From Candidatus Woesebacteria bacterium RIFCSPLOWO2_01_FULL_44_24b (GTDB taxonomy: Bacteria; Patescibacteriota; Microgenomatia; UBA8517), in the NCBI GenBank assembly GCA_001793235.1, contig MGHM01000003.1, forward strand, positions 13,677 to 52,002: a stretch of DNA of 38,326 nucleotides, in the 5' to 3' direction. A model generated the notes under the pieces. The model saw only the letters and a program-made list of their open reading frames with translations. It was not told the origin of the DNA and did not search any database. Of the stretch, positions 31,255-38,326 are shown one piece after another. A program made the position numbers and the translations under genes. Position 1 is the first letter of the stretch, and each line of letters starts with the position of its first letter.

Positions 31255-32900
31255 ATACAATATCTATTCCTGTTATATATCATACGACATTTTTCCTCAG
31301 GATTTGTGCGATAGGCTTGAAATATTAGCTTTTTCAATGGGTCACGAATTTCAAAAACCTTTTCCAAAAAATGCTCGGCAACTTGCTCTCCGGAAATTGC
31401 AAGCCCGTCGCCTACTAAAATCTGGTTTTTATAAATATCAGTTTCCCAATCAATTGCTCGAGTCTCAAAATTTAGCAATTTATAATAGGTGTCAAATTCC
31501 GTGTCTTCATAATAACCTTTAATAATTTTCGTCTTGGCAAATTCCTGATACTGACGAGCCGGAATTCGCATATAAAACGCCAAAAGAATATGAGGAGGTT
31601 TAATACGACTATTGTCAATCACAAAGTGTTCACGAGAAGCCGAAATCTCGTCAGCCAACTGCCTATATCCATAATTCCAAACTGACGCTCTTTCGCTTGC
31701 AAACAAAACAAAATAGCCGCGCCAAAAACCGATAAGTGACAGCATGGTAAGTAAAACAATCGAGACGAAGGCAATTTCATTGCCATATTTCCCGACTAAA
31801 TTATCAACTCCCAAGGCTATAACGATACTAAAGGGTATCAATAAGTTTAGTGCCCGCAGTGTTGAAAACGGATCCCGACTCAAAGCCGCGGGTGCCGCAA
31901 AAATGACCATCATCGCGAATACAAAAAGAGCTTTCTGGTGGGGCAATTTCTTTGCCAAGACATAAAAGCCGATAAATAACGGCAGCATGACCCACAGGTT
32001 AAGTGCGCCCATCTCCGGGATACTTCTCTGTGGGTCCGGGTCTCCCAGTAAAAACAAATTAGCCGGAGAAAAATACGAAAGTATTTGCGAGCCAAACTCT
32101 CTTGCAAAGGCAAGTAAAGACGCCAGCTCTCTAGGCAAAAACACAATCTTGTCAGCTTGAGAGGCAATTGCATCACCATAAAAAAGCCCAACTGCACGGA
32201 CACGAAACGCGGGAGTCGCCGAAACTATTATTTGTGGCAGAACGCTTACGAGAAAAGCCAAAAAGATTGTGATTGCATTTTTTAAATTATACTTTTTACT
32301 TCTGAACAAGGAATAATGCACAGGGATAAGTAAAAGCGGAATTAATCTCAAAGACTGGTATGAATAAGCGGATAGCCCTAAAAAAAACGCGGAAGTAATC
32401 AAATATTTAAGCCGTGGAAAAAGCATTAAATAAACCGCAACACTTAATAGTAAAAGCCCCAAATTTGCTTCAAACGCGGCCCGCGAGAAAAAAATACTCC
32501 ATGGCGAAATTGCAAAAATTAATGTTGATACGAGTGGTGCATACTTACTTTTATACTTAATAATTTTATCGACTATTAAATAAATAACTACTATTGTTAA
32601 TGTGCCGGCAGCGGCGGAAAGCACGCGAATGGAAAATGAAGATAAGCCCAAAAGTGCGACCAATGGCGCAGCTAAATAAACATACAAAGGAGAAGAAAAA
32701 GCGCTAAATGAGCGTAGAAAAACAGGGAATAGTTGTTTATATTCGTCCCGTCCGGTCTGGGCAATTGTGAAGGCGTTATAACCAAGCGCGGCCTCATCCA
32801 CATAGACCCCTGCGGGCACCTCCCCGAGGCGGTAAAAGCGCAAATAAGCGCCGATTGCGACAACCAATAGTAATAAAAAATACCTGTTAATAAATTTCAT
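31251..32900 (-). CDS. GT39-type membrane glycosyltransferase
   Basis: A 549-residue polytopic protein with about 10-12 membrane segments. Soon after the first helix comes the conserved loop PAGVYVDEAALGYNAF, matching the D-E pair of GT39/ArnT-PMT-type transferases, which move a sugar from a lipid-linked donor on the outer face of the membrane. The C-terminal ~120 residues (after about 425) are soluble and probably extracytoplasmic. Substrate is unknown; lipid, protein or glycan acceptors are all possible. It overlaps the 32887 gene by 14 nt and the YdjM-like gene by 4 nt, forming a three-gene membrane unit. Confidence 0.82.
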   Translation of the reverse strand: MKFINRYFLLLLVVAIGAYLRFYRLGEVPAGVYVDEAALGYNAFTIAQTGRDEYKQLFPVFLRSFSAFSSPLYVYLAAPLVALLGLSSFSIRVLSAAAGTLTIVVIYLIVDKIIKYKSKYAPLVSTLIFAISPWSIFFSRAAFEANLGLLLLSVAVYLMLFPRLKYLITSAFFLGLSAYSYQSLRLIPLLLIPVHYSLFRSKKYNLKNAITIFLAFLVSVLPQIIVSATPAFRVRAVGLFYGDAIASQADKIVFLPRELASLLAFAREFGSQILSYFSPANLFLLGDPDPQRSIPEMGALNLWVMLPLFIGFYVLAKKLPHQKALFVFAMMVIFAAPAALSRDPFSTLRALNLLIPFSIVIALGVDNLVGKYGNEIAFVSIVLLTMLSLIGFWRGYFVLFASERASVWNYGYRQLADEISASREHFVIDNSRIKPPHILLAFYMRIPARQYQEFAKTKIIKGYYEDTEFDTYYKLLNFETRAIDWETDIYKNQILVGDGLAISGEQVAEHFLEKVFEIRDPLKKLIFQAYRTNPEEKCRMIYNRNRYCI

Positions 32901-33600
32901 ATGAAATTATTTGCAGCATTGTTAATAGATAAAAAAAGATAAACAGTGCATAGATGTATATTTTGAATTTATATTTTTTTAGTACTTTAATAGACTGAAC
33001 AAGCCCTAAATAAATTGTTGATACGAAGAAAGGAAACAAACTAGAGTTAACCGATGAGTTTGTATTCAGAGAATTAATTAATAACGGAATAACAAAAAGA
33101 ACGAGAATTACTTTCTTGTTTTTGATAGCCTGATATAGGCCAAGTAAAAATACGGGCAGCAAAATATAAGGAATCTTTTCAAACTCGTCTACGCCAATTC
33201 GCTCTCTTGGGTGGCCGGCAAAGAAATAGATATTCGGGTCCAGTTGCTTGACAACACCATTTAAAACTTTACGAGCGACTAATACCTCCGGCTTTGCGTC
33301 CAGATAATAACCGATTTGAAGCAAGTTGGTTGGATATATAGAGAGCCGCTCGTCACGAACTCTAATTTCGTCATTAGTAATTGTAAAGTCTCTTAACTCA
33401 AACCCGAAGAGCCCTAAAACAATCAATACTGTAAATGAAGCAAGCGCAAGATAGCTCGACAATTTTGAGTTTTTTGATAAATAAAAAATAAAAGCAACCG
33501 CGGCAGTTGCACAGATAACAAAATAAACTAAAGATTCCTGAGAAATTTTATAAACCCAAATGTTGCCGAATATTGAAAGCAAAATTAAGAAAACGTTCAC
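32887..33600 (-). CDS. Membrane partner of the GT39 gene, unknown
   Basis: A 237-residue protein with several hydrophobic segments (about 3-20, 25-42, 48-66, 140-160, 165-180, 185-205, 215-232). A soluble loop at about 70-135 includes VRDERLSIYPTNLLQIGYYL and NIYFFAGHPRERIGVDEFEKIPY. The loop resembles those of large PMT/O-antigen ligase-type proteins, but the protein is too short to be one, and I cannot name a family. It uses a GTG start at 33600, with TATACT and TATAGT close upstream, so the leader is short. It is the first gene of the unit and is coupled to the GT39 gene by a 14-nt overlap. Confidence 0.62.
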   Translation of the reverse strand: MNVFLILLSIFGNIWVYKISQESLVYFVICATAAVAFIFYLSKNSKLSSYLALASFTVLIVLGLFGFELRDFTITNDEIRVRDERLSIYPTNLLQIGYYLDAKPEVLVARKVLNGVVKQLDPNIYFFAGHPRERIGVDEFEKIPYILLPVFLLGLYQAIKNKKVILVLFVIPLLINSLNTNSSVNSSLFPFFVSTIYLGLVQSIKVLKKYKFKIYIYALFIFFYLLTMLQIISYEIY

Positions 33601-33631
33601 ACTATAAGTATATCGCAGTTGCTAAATTTTG

Positions 33632-33640
33632 TGATACAAT
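33632..33640 (+). promoter_or_regulatory. Extended -10 promoter of kbl
   Basis: TG-A-TACAAT ends 6 nt before the kbl ATG at 33647, so the predicted transcript starts at the ATG. No -35 or SD is evident. A leaderless message is inferred. Confidence 0.5.
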
Positions 33641-33646
33641 CGGCCC

Positions 33647-34831
33647 ATGGTGAGCAACAAAACCGACTGGATAGAGAAAGAAATTGCCAAACTCAAAAGC
33701 GCTGGCCTTTATAACGAAGCTCCAACTCTCAAAAGCCCGGTTTCCGCTCACGTCAAACTAAACGGCAAGCCACTTGTTAACTTCGCTTCGAATAATTACC
33801 TTGGGCTTGCAAGCGACAAGAGAATTATAAATGCTGCGTGTGCCGCCATGAAAAAGTATGGAGTGGGCCCTGCGGCTGTCCGAAGCATTGCAGGAACAAG
33901 TGTTCTTCACAAAAAACTGGAGAAAGAGTTGGCCAAGTTTAAAAAAGCCGAAAAGGTACTCACTTTCCAGTCAGGCTTTGCTGCAAACCTTGCAACCATC
34001 CCTGCACTTGTTGGCGAAGAAGATGTAATCTTCTCGGATGAGCTTAATCATGCAAGCATAATTGACGGCTGCAGGCTAAGTAAGGCAAAGGTTGTTCGAT
34101 ACCAACACAACAATGCGAGGGATCTTGAAAAACAAATAAAAGCGGAGAAGGGATACCGACGAGCACTGAGTATCACAGACGGGGTCTTTAGCATGGACGG
34201 CGATATTGCTGACTTGCCGGGGTTGGTTAAAATCGCCGATAAACACAAAATACTTTTGATGGTCGATGACGCTCACGGCGAAGGAGTGCTTGGAAAGGGT
34301 GGCCGTGGCATCGTTGATCATTTTGACCTCCACGGAAAAGTAGACATTGAAGTAGGCACCATGAGTAAAGCATTCGGAGTTGTTGGCGGACTAGTTGCCG
34401 GCAAAAAGGTGATTATTGAGTGGTTATCCCAGCGTGCCAGACCGTTTTTGTTCTCAAGCGCAATGACTATTCCTGATGTGGCAGCATGCTTGGAAGCTGT
34501 CAAAATTCTGACTAAGTCTGATAATCGGGTCAAAAAATTGTGGGAAAATGCGGGATACCTAAAAGACCAGCTCTCAATTCTTGGCTTTGACTTGGGTAAA
34601 AGTGAGACGCCCATAGTACCTGTTATTATCGGCGAGGAAAAGACCACCCGCGAATTTGCGCGCCGCCTCCGCGAGCATGCCATTTTTGCAATGCCCATAA
34701 CTTACCCCACTGTCGCCTTGGGCAGAGCCCGCATTAGGCTTATGAACTCGGCTATACATTCAAAAGAAGATCTTGACCATACCGCTGAGGCCTTCGCTCA
34801 CGTTGGCAAAGAACTAAAAATTATACAGTGA
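33647..34831 (+). CDS. kbl: Glycine C-acetyltransferase (2-amino-3-ketobutyrate CoA ligase)
   Basis: A 394-residue alpha-oxoamine synthase of normal length. PLP lysine K241 is in GTMSKAFGVVGG, H135 (LNHASIIDG) stacks on PLP, and D207/H210 lie in VDDAHGEGVLG. The N-terminal FASNNYLGLA and VRSIAGTS segments are typical. The family also includes BioF and serine palmitoyltransferase, and sequence alone does not separate them easily. Here the downstream gene is a threonine dehydrogenase, so KBL is the best call: it would split 2-amino-3-ketobutyrate with CoA into glycine and acetyl-CoA. Confidence 0.87.
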   Translation: MVSNKTDWIEKEIAKLKSAGLYNEAPTLKSPVSAHVKLNGKPLVNFASNNYLGLASDKRIINAACAAMKKYGVGPAAVRSIAGTSVLHKKLEKELAKFKKAEKVLTFQSGFAANLATIPALVGEEDVIFSDELNHASIIDGCRLSKAKVVRYQHNNARDLEKQIKAEKGYRRALSITDGVFSMDGDIADLPGLVKIADKHKILLMVDDAHGEGVLGKGGRGIVDHFDLHGKVDIEVGTMSKAFGVVGGLVAGKKVIIEWLSQRARPFLFSSAMTIPDVAACLEAVKILTKSDNRVKKLWENAGYLKDQLSILGFDLGKSETPIVPVIIGEEKTTREFARRLREHAIFAMPITYPTVALGRARIRLMNSAIHSKEDLDHTAEAFAHVGKELKIIQ

Positions 34832-35832
34832 CAAAAACCATATTAATAACCGGTGCCAACGGCGAAATCGGCCACGGACTTATTAAAAAACTCGCAGAAG
34901 ACTCTCAAAATAAAATAGTTGCACTCGATATAAATTCTCTGGATCCTGACCTATCGAAACTAACTCTTCAGTTTGTCAAAGCAGATATTTTGGATAACAG
35001 ACTATTGGACGAACTCTTTAAAAAATACCACTTTGACACAATATTTCATTTAGCGGCACTTTTGTCTACGAGCTCCGAGCGAGACCCGGTTAAGGCACAC
35101 CATGTAAATACCGACGGGGCAATAAATATTTTAGCTATTGCAGAAAAATTCGCCCGGGCCAACACAAAAAAGGTGAAATTTATTTTTCCAAGTTCAATTG
35201 CCATCTATGGCCTTCCCAACTTAGAAGTCAAAAAAAGAGTAGGTAAAATAAAAGAAGAGCAATACAATCTGCCCGCAACCATGTATGGCTGCAACAAACT
35301 TTACATCGAGCTTTTGGGCAATTACTATGCAAGATACTATGAAAAACACAAAAAGTCGGAACAGTATCTCGACTTTAGGGCGATTCGTTTTCCCGGAATA
35401 ATCAGTGCGGATACTCTCCCAACGGGTGGCACAAGTGACTTTGGGCCGGAAATGCTCCACGCGGCAGCGCAAAACAAACCATATGCCTGCTTCGTCCGCG
35501 CGGACTCTAAAATCCCGTTTATGGTCATGCCTGATGCTGTTAAGGTTTTGCTCAAACTGGCCAAGGCTCCCAGCAGCTCGGTTAAACATCATGTTTATAA
35601 TGTCGGAAGCTTCAGTATTTCTGCAGGAGAAATTGCCAAATATGCTCACGAAATTAACAAAATCAAAATCACATATAAACCTCACCAAAAAAGGCAGGCA
35701 ATAGTAGATAGCTGGCCAGAGGACGTTGATGACTCTGAAGCGAGAGCAGACTGGGGTTGGAAACCTTCATGCGATAAAACCAAAGCCTTTGAAGAATATT
35801 TAATTCCGGCAATCAAAGCACGGTACGGTTAA
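34828..35832 (+). CDS. tdh: L-threonine 3-dehydrogenase, SDR type
   Basis: A 334-residue extended SDR. The NAD motif GANGEIG is at 9-15, and the catalytic Tyr153-x3-Lys157 is in MYGCNKLYIE. The segment FRAIRFPGIISADTLPTGG with the later SDFGPEMLHAA and IPFMVMPDAV is characteristic of SDR-type threonine dehydrogenases (as in animal and Bacteroidetes enzymes) rather than GalE. It would oxidise L-threonine to 2-amino-3-ketobutyrate for the kbl product. GTG at 34828 is the start and overlaps the kbl stop in GTGA, so the two are coupled. Confidence 0.87.
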   Translation: MTKTILITGANGEIGHGLIKKLAEDSQNKIVALDINSLDPDLSKLTLQFVKADILDNRLLDELFKKYHFDTIFHLAALLSTSSERDPVKAHHVNTDGAINILAIAEKFARANTKKVKFIFPSSIAIYGLPNLEVKKRVGKIKEEQYNLPATMYGCNKLYIELLGNYYARYYEKHKKSEQYLDFRAIRFPGIISADTLPTGGTSDFGPEMLHAAAQNKPYACFVRADSKIPFMVMPDAVKVLLKLAKAPSSSVKHHVYNVGSFSISAGEIAKYAHEINKIKITYKPHQKRQAIVDSWPEDVDDSEARADWGWKPSCDKTKAFEEYLIPAIKARYG

Positions 35833-35841
35833 ATATTTGTT

Positions 35842-36591
35842 TTATTTGGCGTGCGGCACGAGCATTAGAACCGCAATCATAATTGCCACCCCCAAGACCA
35901 GAGGAAACAGCGACTTTACCCTGCTAGTATATCCATGGCTTATGCGCGGCAAAAAGTCGATTGTACCCAAATATAAAAATATCCCAGCGGAGACCGCCAT
36001 CATCCCACCTACAAAAGAGTTGCTCTCTGCCACGAAAAAAGTTAAAAACGCCCCAACTATAGTAAAAGAGGCAGAAATAACATTTATCAAAAGAATTTTG
36101 CGGCGTTTCCATCCTGCCGAAAGGAGTATCCCAAAGTCTCCAATTTCATGAGGAACCTCGTGTAAGAACGTAGAGAAGGCAGTTGCTAAACCTAGACCGG
36201 GGTTTACAAAAAAACTTACGGCAATTGCAATCCCGTCAATAAAGTTATGAATTGTATCCCCCATAACCACTAGGGCAACCGAGCTTTCCTGTACCCTACC
36301 ATGGTGGTGATGCCTCTCGTGGTGGTGGATGCTTACTAAAAAGTGCTCAAGCAAGTATGCCCCAAAAAAGGAAAACAACACAATTACGAGAGCTGATTCT
36401 CCAATGAGTTCAAAAGCTTCCGGGATTAAGGCCAGAAGGGCAACAGTCACCAAGACTCCGGCGGCAAAGGGAATTGAATGACGCTCCAAGGTACTTGAGA
36501 GTTTTCTGTCATATAAAAATACCACTCCACCCAAAAGCGCCACTATGCTTCCCAGAAGTGCCAGCAAAAAAAGCTGCAAGACTTCGCTCAT
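35842..36591 (-). CDS. ZIP-family metal transporter
   Basis: A 249-residue membrane protein using the ATG at 36591; an upstream in-frame codon at 36627 lies in the promoter. About eight membrane segments are predicted. The metal-site motifs are HNFIDGIAIAVSF (helix IV) and HEVPHEIGDFGILL (helix V), as in ZIP (ZupT/ZIP14-type) transporters. A His-rich loop (HHHERHHHH) between helices III and IV is a typical metal-sensing loop. It would import Zn2+, Fe2+ or Mn2+; which metal cannot be told. It has its own promoter, divergent from the phosphoribosyltransferase gene. Confidence 0.92.
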   Translation of the reverse strand: MSEVLQLFLLALLGSIVALLGGVVFLYDRKLSSTLERHSIPFAAGVLVTVALLALIPEAFELIGESALVIVLFSFFGAYLLEHFLVSIHHHERHHHHGRVQESSVALVVMGDTIHNFIDGIAIAVSFFVNPGLGLATAFSTFLHEVPHEIGDFGILLSAGWKRRKILLINVISASFTIVGAFLTFFVAESNSFVGGMMAVSAGIFLYLGTIDFLPRISHGYTSRVKSLFPLVLGVAIMIAVLMLVPHAK

Positions 36592-36598
36592 ACGAAAA

Positions 36599-36627
36599 AT
36601 TATATGCAACTTAGTTGCAGATTGCAA
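36599..36627 (-). promoter_or_regulatory. Promoter of the ZIP gene with spacer palindrome
   Basis: On the minus strand TTGCAA (36627-36622), a 17-bp spacer and a perfect TATAAT (36604-36599) precede the ATG at 36591 by 7 nt. The spacer contains TGCAAC-TTA-GTTGCA (36605-36619), a perfect 6-bp inverted repeat that could be an operator for metal control. This is the best-formed promoter in the window together with that at 15392. Confidence 0.65.
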
Positions 36628-36634
36628 GATTCGG

Positions 36635-36640
36635 TATAAT
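36635..36640 (+). promoter_or_regulatory. -10 box of the phosphoribosyltransferase gene
   Basis: TATAAT ends 7 nt before the ATG at 36648 on the plus strand. A -35 is unclear (TAGTTG at the 17-bp position). The leader is predicted to be absent or 1-2 nt. Confidence 0.5.
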
Positions 36641-36647
36641 TAAAATA

Positions 36648-37280
36648 ATGTACTTTACCGATCGGGCTGATGCCGGCAGAAAACTCTCGCGCAAGCTAAA
36701 TAAAAAAATATACAAAAAGGCCACTGTTTTCGCTCTTCCCCGCGGAGGAGTGCCCGTTGGCTGTGAGGTTGCAAAACACTTAAAAGCGCCGCTTGATGTA
36801 TTAGTAGTCAGAAAAATCGGTAGCCCAATGCAGCCGGAATACGGACTTGGAGCAATTTCGGAAAGTGGTGCGGTAGTTCTTGACCACGACAGAATGGCAA
36901 CCGCGCAGATAACAGAAAAAGATATTAAAGAGATTGTTGCCATGGAAAGAAAAGAACTTGAAAGACGAGTCGGATTATACAGAAAAGGTAAAATTTTAAG
37001 CATAAAAAACAAAGATGTAATTTTGGTTGATGACGGGCTGGCAACCGGCGTAACTGCAAGGGCAGCCGCTCTGGCCGCCAAAAATCTAGGAGCTAAAAAA
37101 ATAACTTTTGTGGCCCCGGTTTGTGCAAAACAAAGTATGGTGGAGCTTGCAAACTATGTGGACGAAATAATTTGTTTAGACGAACCTGAAAATCTGGGTT
37201 CAATCGGAGCTTATTATAATCACTTTGACCAAGTGAATGACGAGGAGGTTGTAAGTTTGCTTAGTCAAAGTACTCTCTAA
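36648..37280 (+). CDS. Phosphoribosyltransferase-family protein (COG1926-like)
   Basis: A 210-residue protein. The PRPP-binding motif VILVDDGLATGVT is at 124-136, and the early segment FALPRGGVPVGCEVA (28-42) is typical of COG1926 predicted phosphoribosyltransferases, which are often found as domains with hydrolases. The substrate base is unknown. The ATG at 36648 is preferred to upstream in-frame codons because the -10 box would otherwise be inside the gene. The last 20 nt overlap the convergent asparagine synthetase gene. Confidence 0.85.
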   Translation: MYFTDRADAGRKLSRKLNKKIYKKATVFALPRGGVPVGCEVAKHLKAPLDVLVVRKIGSPMQPEYGLGAISESGAVVLDHDRMATAQITEKDIKEIVAMERKELERRVGLYRKGKILSIKNKDVILVDDGLATGVTARAAALAAKNLGAKKITFVAPVCAKQSMVELANYVDEIICLDEPENLGSIGAYYNHFDQVNDEEVVSLLSQSTL

Positions 37281-38326
37281 ACCACAACTCCAGTGTTAAA
37301 AGCGCCCAAAGTTTTGTTCCAAAGTCCTGAGACTCACTGTGGGTATTGATTAGCGTTTTGACATAATTTTCATCAAACAGATTTTTAGTTCTAGCATCGG
37401 GGGCTAAAAGAAAAGCCTTTGCATATTTTTTCAAGTCCCCCGCGAGCCACTTACCCAATGGAATTGTGAAGCCGAATTTTTTTCTATAAAGATTCTGCTC
37501 CGGCACCAGTCCTTCAAGAGATTTTTTGAGGATATATTTTGCTATGGAGAAACCTTTGACTTTGAGAGAGAAAGGAATCTGGCAAGTTAGCTCAACCATT
37601 TTGTGATCAATAAAAGGCGAGCGGCCTTCAAGCCCAAAAGCCATACTTGCCAAGTCAACTTTAGTGAGCAAGTCCTCCGGCAAAAATCCTGTGATATCGG
37701 CATAAAGCACGCGGTCGGGGAAGTCAACGTCTCCGGCTTCCGCAAGCCTCTCTTTAATAACTGAAGAAGAGTCTGAAAACTTAACCAGCGCTTTAAAACT
37801 GTCGGAATAAAGCTTCGCTTTGTCTGCCTCGCTAAAGAAATGAATATAACTTAAATATCTATCACTAATCGGGAGTTTAAGTTTCTTAAAAAATCTCTCA
37901 CCCCTTGGGTAGCCTAGCGACTGCGAGACAAGCTGGCCCAACAGAGCAAGGGCCCGCCATGGCCCAAGCATAACATCCCTTTTAACCCTGAAATACCTGT
38001 CATAGCCTGCAAAAAGCTCATCCCCACCGTCACCATTTAAAGCAACAGTAACATGCTTCGAAGCAAGTTTACTTACCAAATAAGTAATAATGGCACTGTT
38101 GTCCGCATACGGCTCTTCATACTGTCGGACTACTTCCGGCAAGATTTCTGCTGACTCGGGAGTGACTTCCAGGGTTGTGTGGTCAGTCTTAAATAAGTTA
38201 ACAATCCTTTGCGCGTGCGCTGTTTCATCGTGGCTTTTTTCCTTGAATCCGATAGTAAAAGTCTTGACAGGGTTCTTGCTCATACGAGACATCATTGCAA
38301 CCACCGCACTTGAGTCCACTCCTCCC
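37261..38326 (-). CDS. asnB: Asparagine synthetase (glutamine-hydrolysing), C-terminal part
   Basis: A partial gene entering from the right edge; about 355 codons are visible. The first visible residues GGVDSSAVVAMM are the PP-loop ATP pyrophosphatase motif (SGGVDSS) of AsnB. FTIGF, EPYADNSAI, LNGDGGDELFAGYDRYF, ITGFLPEDLLTKVDLASMA and EGRSPFIDHKMVEL are all family hallmarks of the synthetase domain. The N-terminal glutaminase half (Cys2, about 200-250 residues) would lie beyond the window. In some surface-glycan clusters such enzymes amidate sugars rather than Asp, so the substrate is not certain. Confidence 0.9.
   Translation of the reverse strand, partial: GGVDSSAVVAMMSRMSKNPVKTFTIGFKEKSHDETAHAQRIVNLFKTDHTTLEVTPESAEILPEVVRQYEEPYADNSAIITYLVSKLASKHVTVALNGDGGDELFAGYDRYFRVKRDVMLGPWRALALLGQLVSQSLGYPRGERFFKKLKLPISDRYLSYIHFFSEADKAKLYSDSFKALVKFSDSSSVIKERLAEAGDVDFPDRVLYADITGFLPEDLLTKVDLASMAFGLEGRSPFIDHKMVELTCQIPFSLKVKGFSIAKYILKKSLEGLVPEQNLYRKKFGFTIPLGKWLAGDLKKYAKAFLLAPDARTKNLFDENYVKTLINTHSESQDFGTKLWALLTLELWFREYFD

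Noticed and set aside
1..38326. Alternative genetic code (TGA as glycine), as in some CPR lineages
   Set aside because: Many genes end in TGA within tight ATGA overlaps and an RF2 with SPF is encoded, so TGA is a stop.
1..38326. tRNA, rRNA, CRISPR array, insertion sequence or phage genes
   Set aside because: Gaps are short and none shows a cloverleaf, regular spacer-repeat pattern, transposase or phage structural gene.

Overview
The window looks like chromosomal DNA from a Patescibacteria/CPR bacterium, probably of the Microgenomates type. This is inferred from gene content and has no marker-gene support. The signs are very compact genes with many 1-14 nt overlaps (often ATGA), many small signal-anchored proteins with Thr/Pro linkers, TasA-like proteins beside a SipW-type signal peptidase, an ftsE-ftsX-M23 cluster, pilB-pilC, a short tsaB, and few biosynthetic genes. 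The release factor is an RF2 with an SPF motif and many genes end in TGA, so TGA is a stop codon here. No rRNA, tRNA, CRISPR array or insertion sequence was seen.

Layout: 1-4022 (minus) is a type IV pilus-type block (hicB-like, hicA-like, pilB, pilC, then an anchored protein cut by the window edge). 4109-10172 (plus) is an export block: a TasA-like protein with a VWA domain, a small anchored protein, two more TasA-like proteins with near-consensus Shine-Dalgarno sites, a SipW-type signal peptidase fused to a lamin-tail domain, and an RTX-repeat protein. 10384-11170 holds two small membrane or secreted proteins. 11162-15132 (minus) is an operon of two tandem-repeat surface proteins plus an anchored protein. 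It has a promoter, a palindrome over that promoter and a leader of about 230 nt with competing hairpins. 15438-23145 (minus) is a long colinear envelope block: ftsE, ftsX, a permuted M23-type protein, a secreted protein, a VanZ-like protein, tsaE, a sugar-nucleotide dehydrogenase, galE, tsaB, a DUF4352-like protein and a DUF2292-like protein. 23185-23858 is a VapC/Phd-type module with a TGTACA operator. 23906-33600 (minus) carries prfB, small anchored proteins, a LytR_C-domain protein, a divergent tgt, a membrane-anchored Clp-like AAA+ protein, a YdjM-like protein and a GT39-type glycosyltransferase with a membrane partner. 33647-35832 (plus) is a kbl-tdh threonine degradation operon. 35842-38326 holds a ZIP transporter, a phosphoribosyltransferase and a partial asparagine synthetase.

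Most of the window builds, exports to or remodels the cell surface. The strongest unusual points are: (i) a signal peptidase whose C-terminal half carries its own SipW-type cleavage motif, with an in-frame palindromic repeat exactly at the junction; (ii) an M23 domain whose halves are in permuted order, next to ftsEX; (iii) a Clp-like protein that appears to have lost its D1 catalytic motifs, aromatic pore loops and ClpP loop but keeps an intact D2 ATPase; (iv) a pair of repeat surface proteins with a period of about 89 residues, behind an attenuator-like leader; (v) several promoters with the -10 box 6-7 nt before the start codon, suggesting leaderless mRNAs, in contrast to the strong SD sites of the surface genes.
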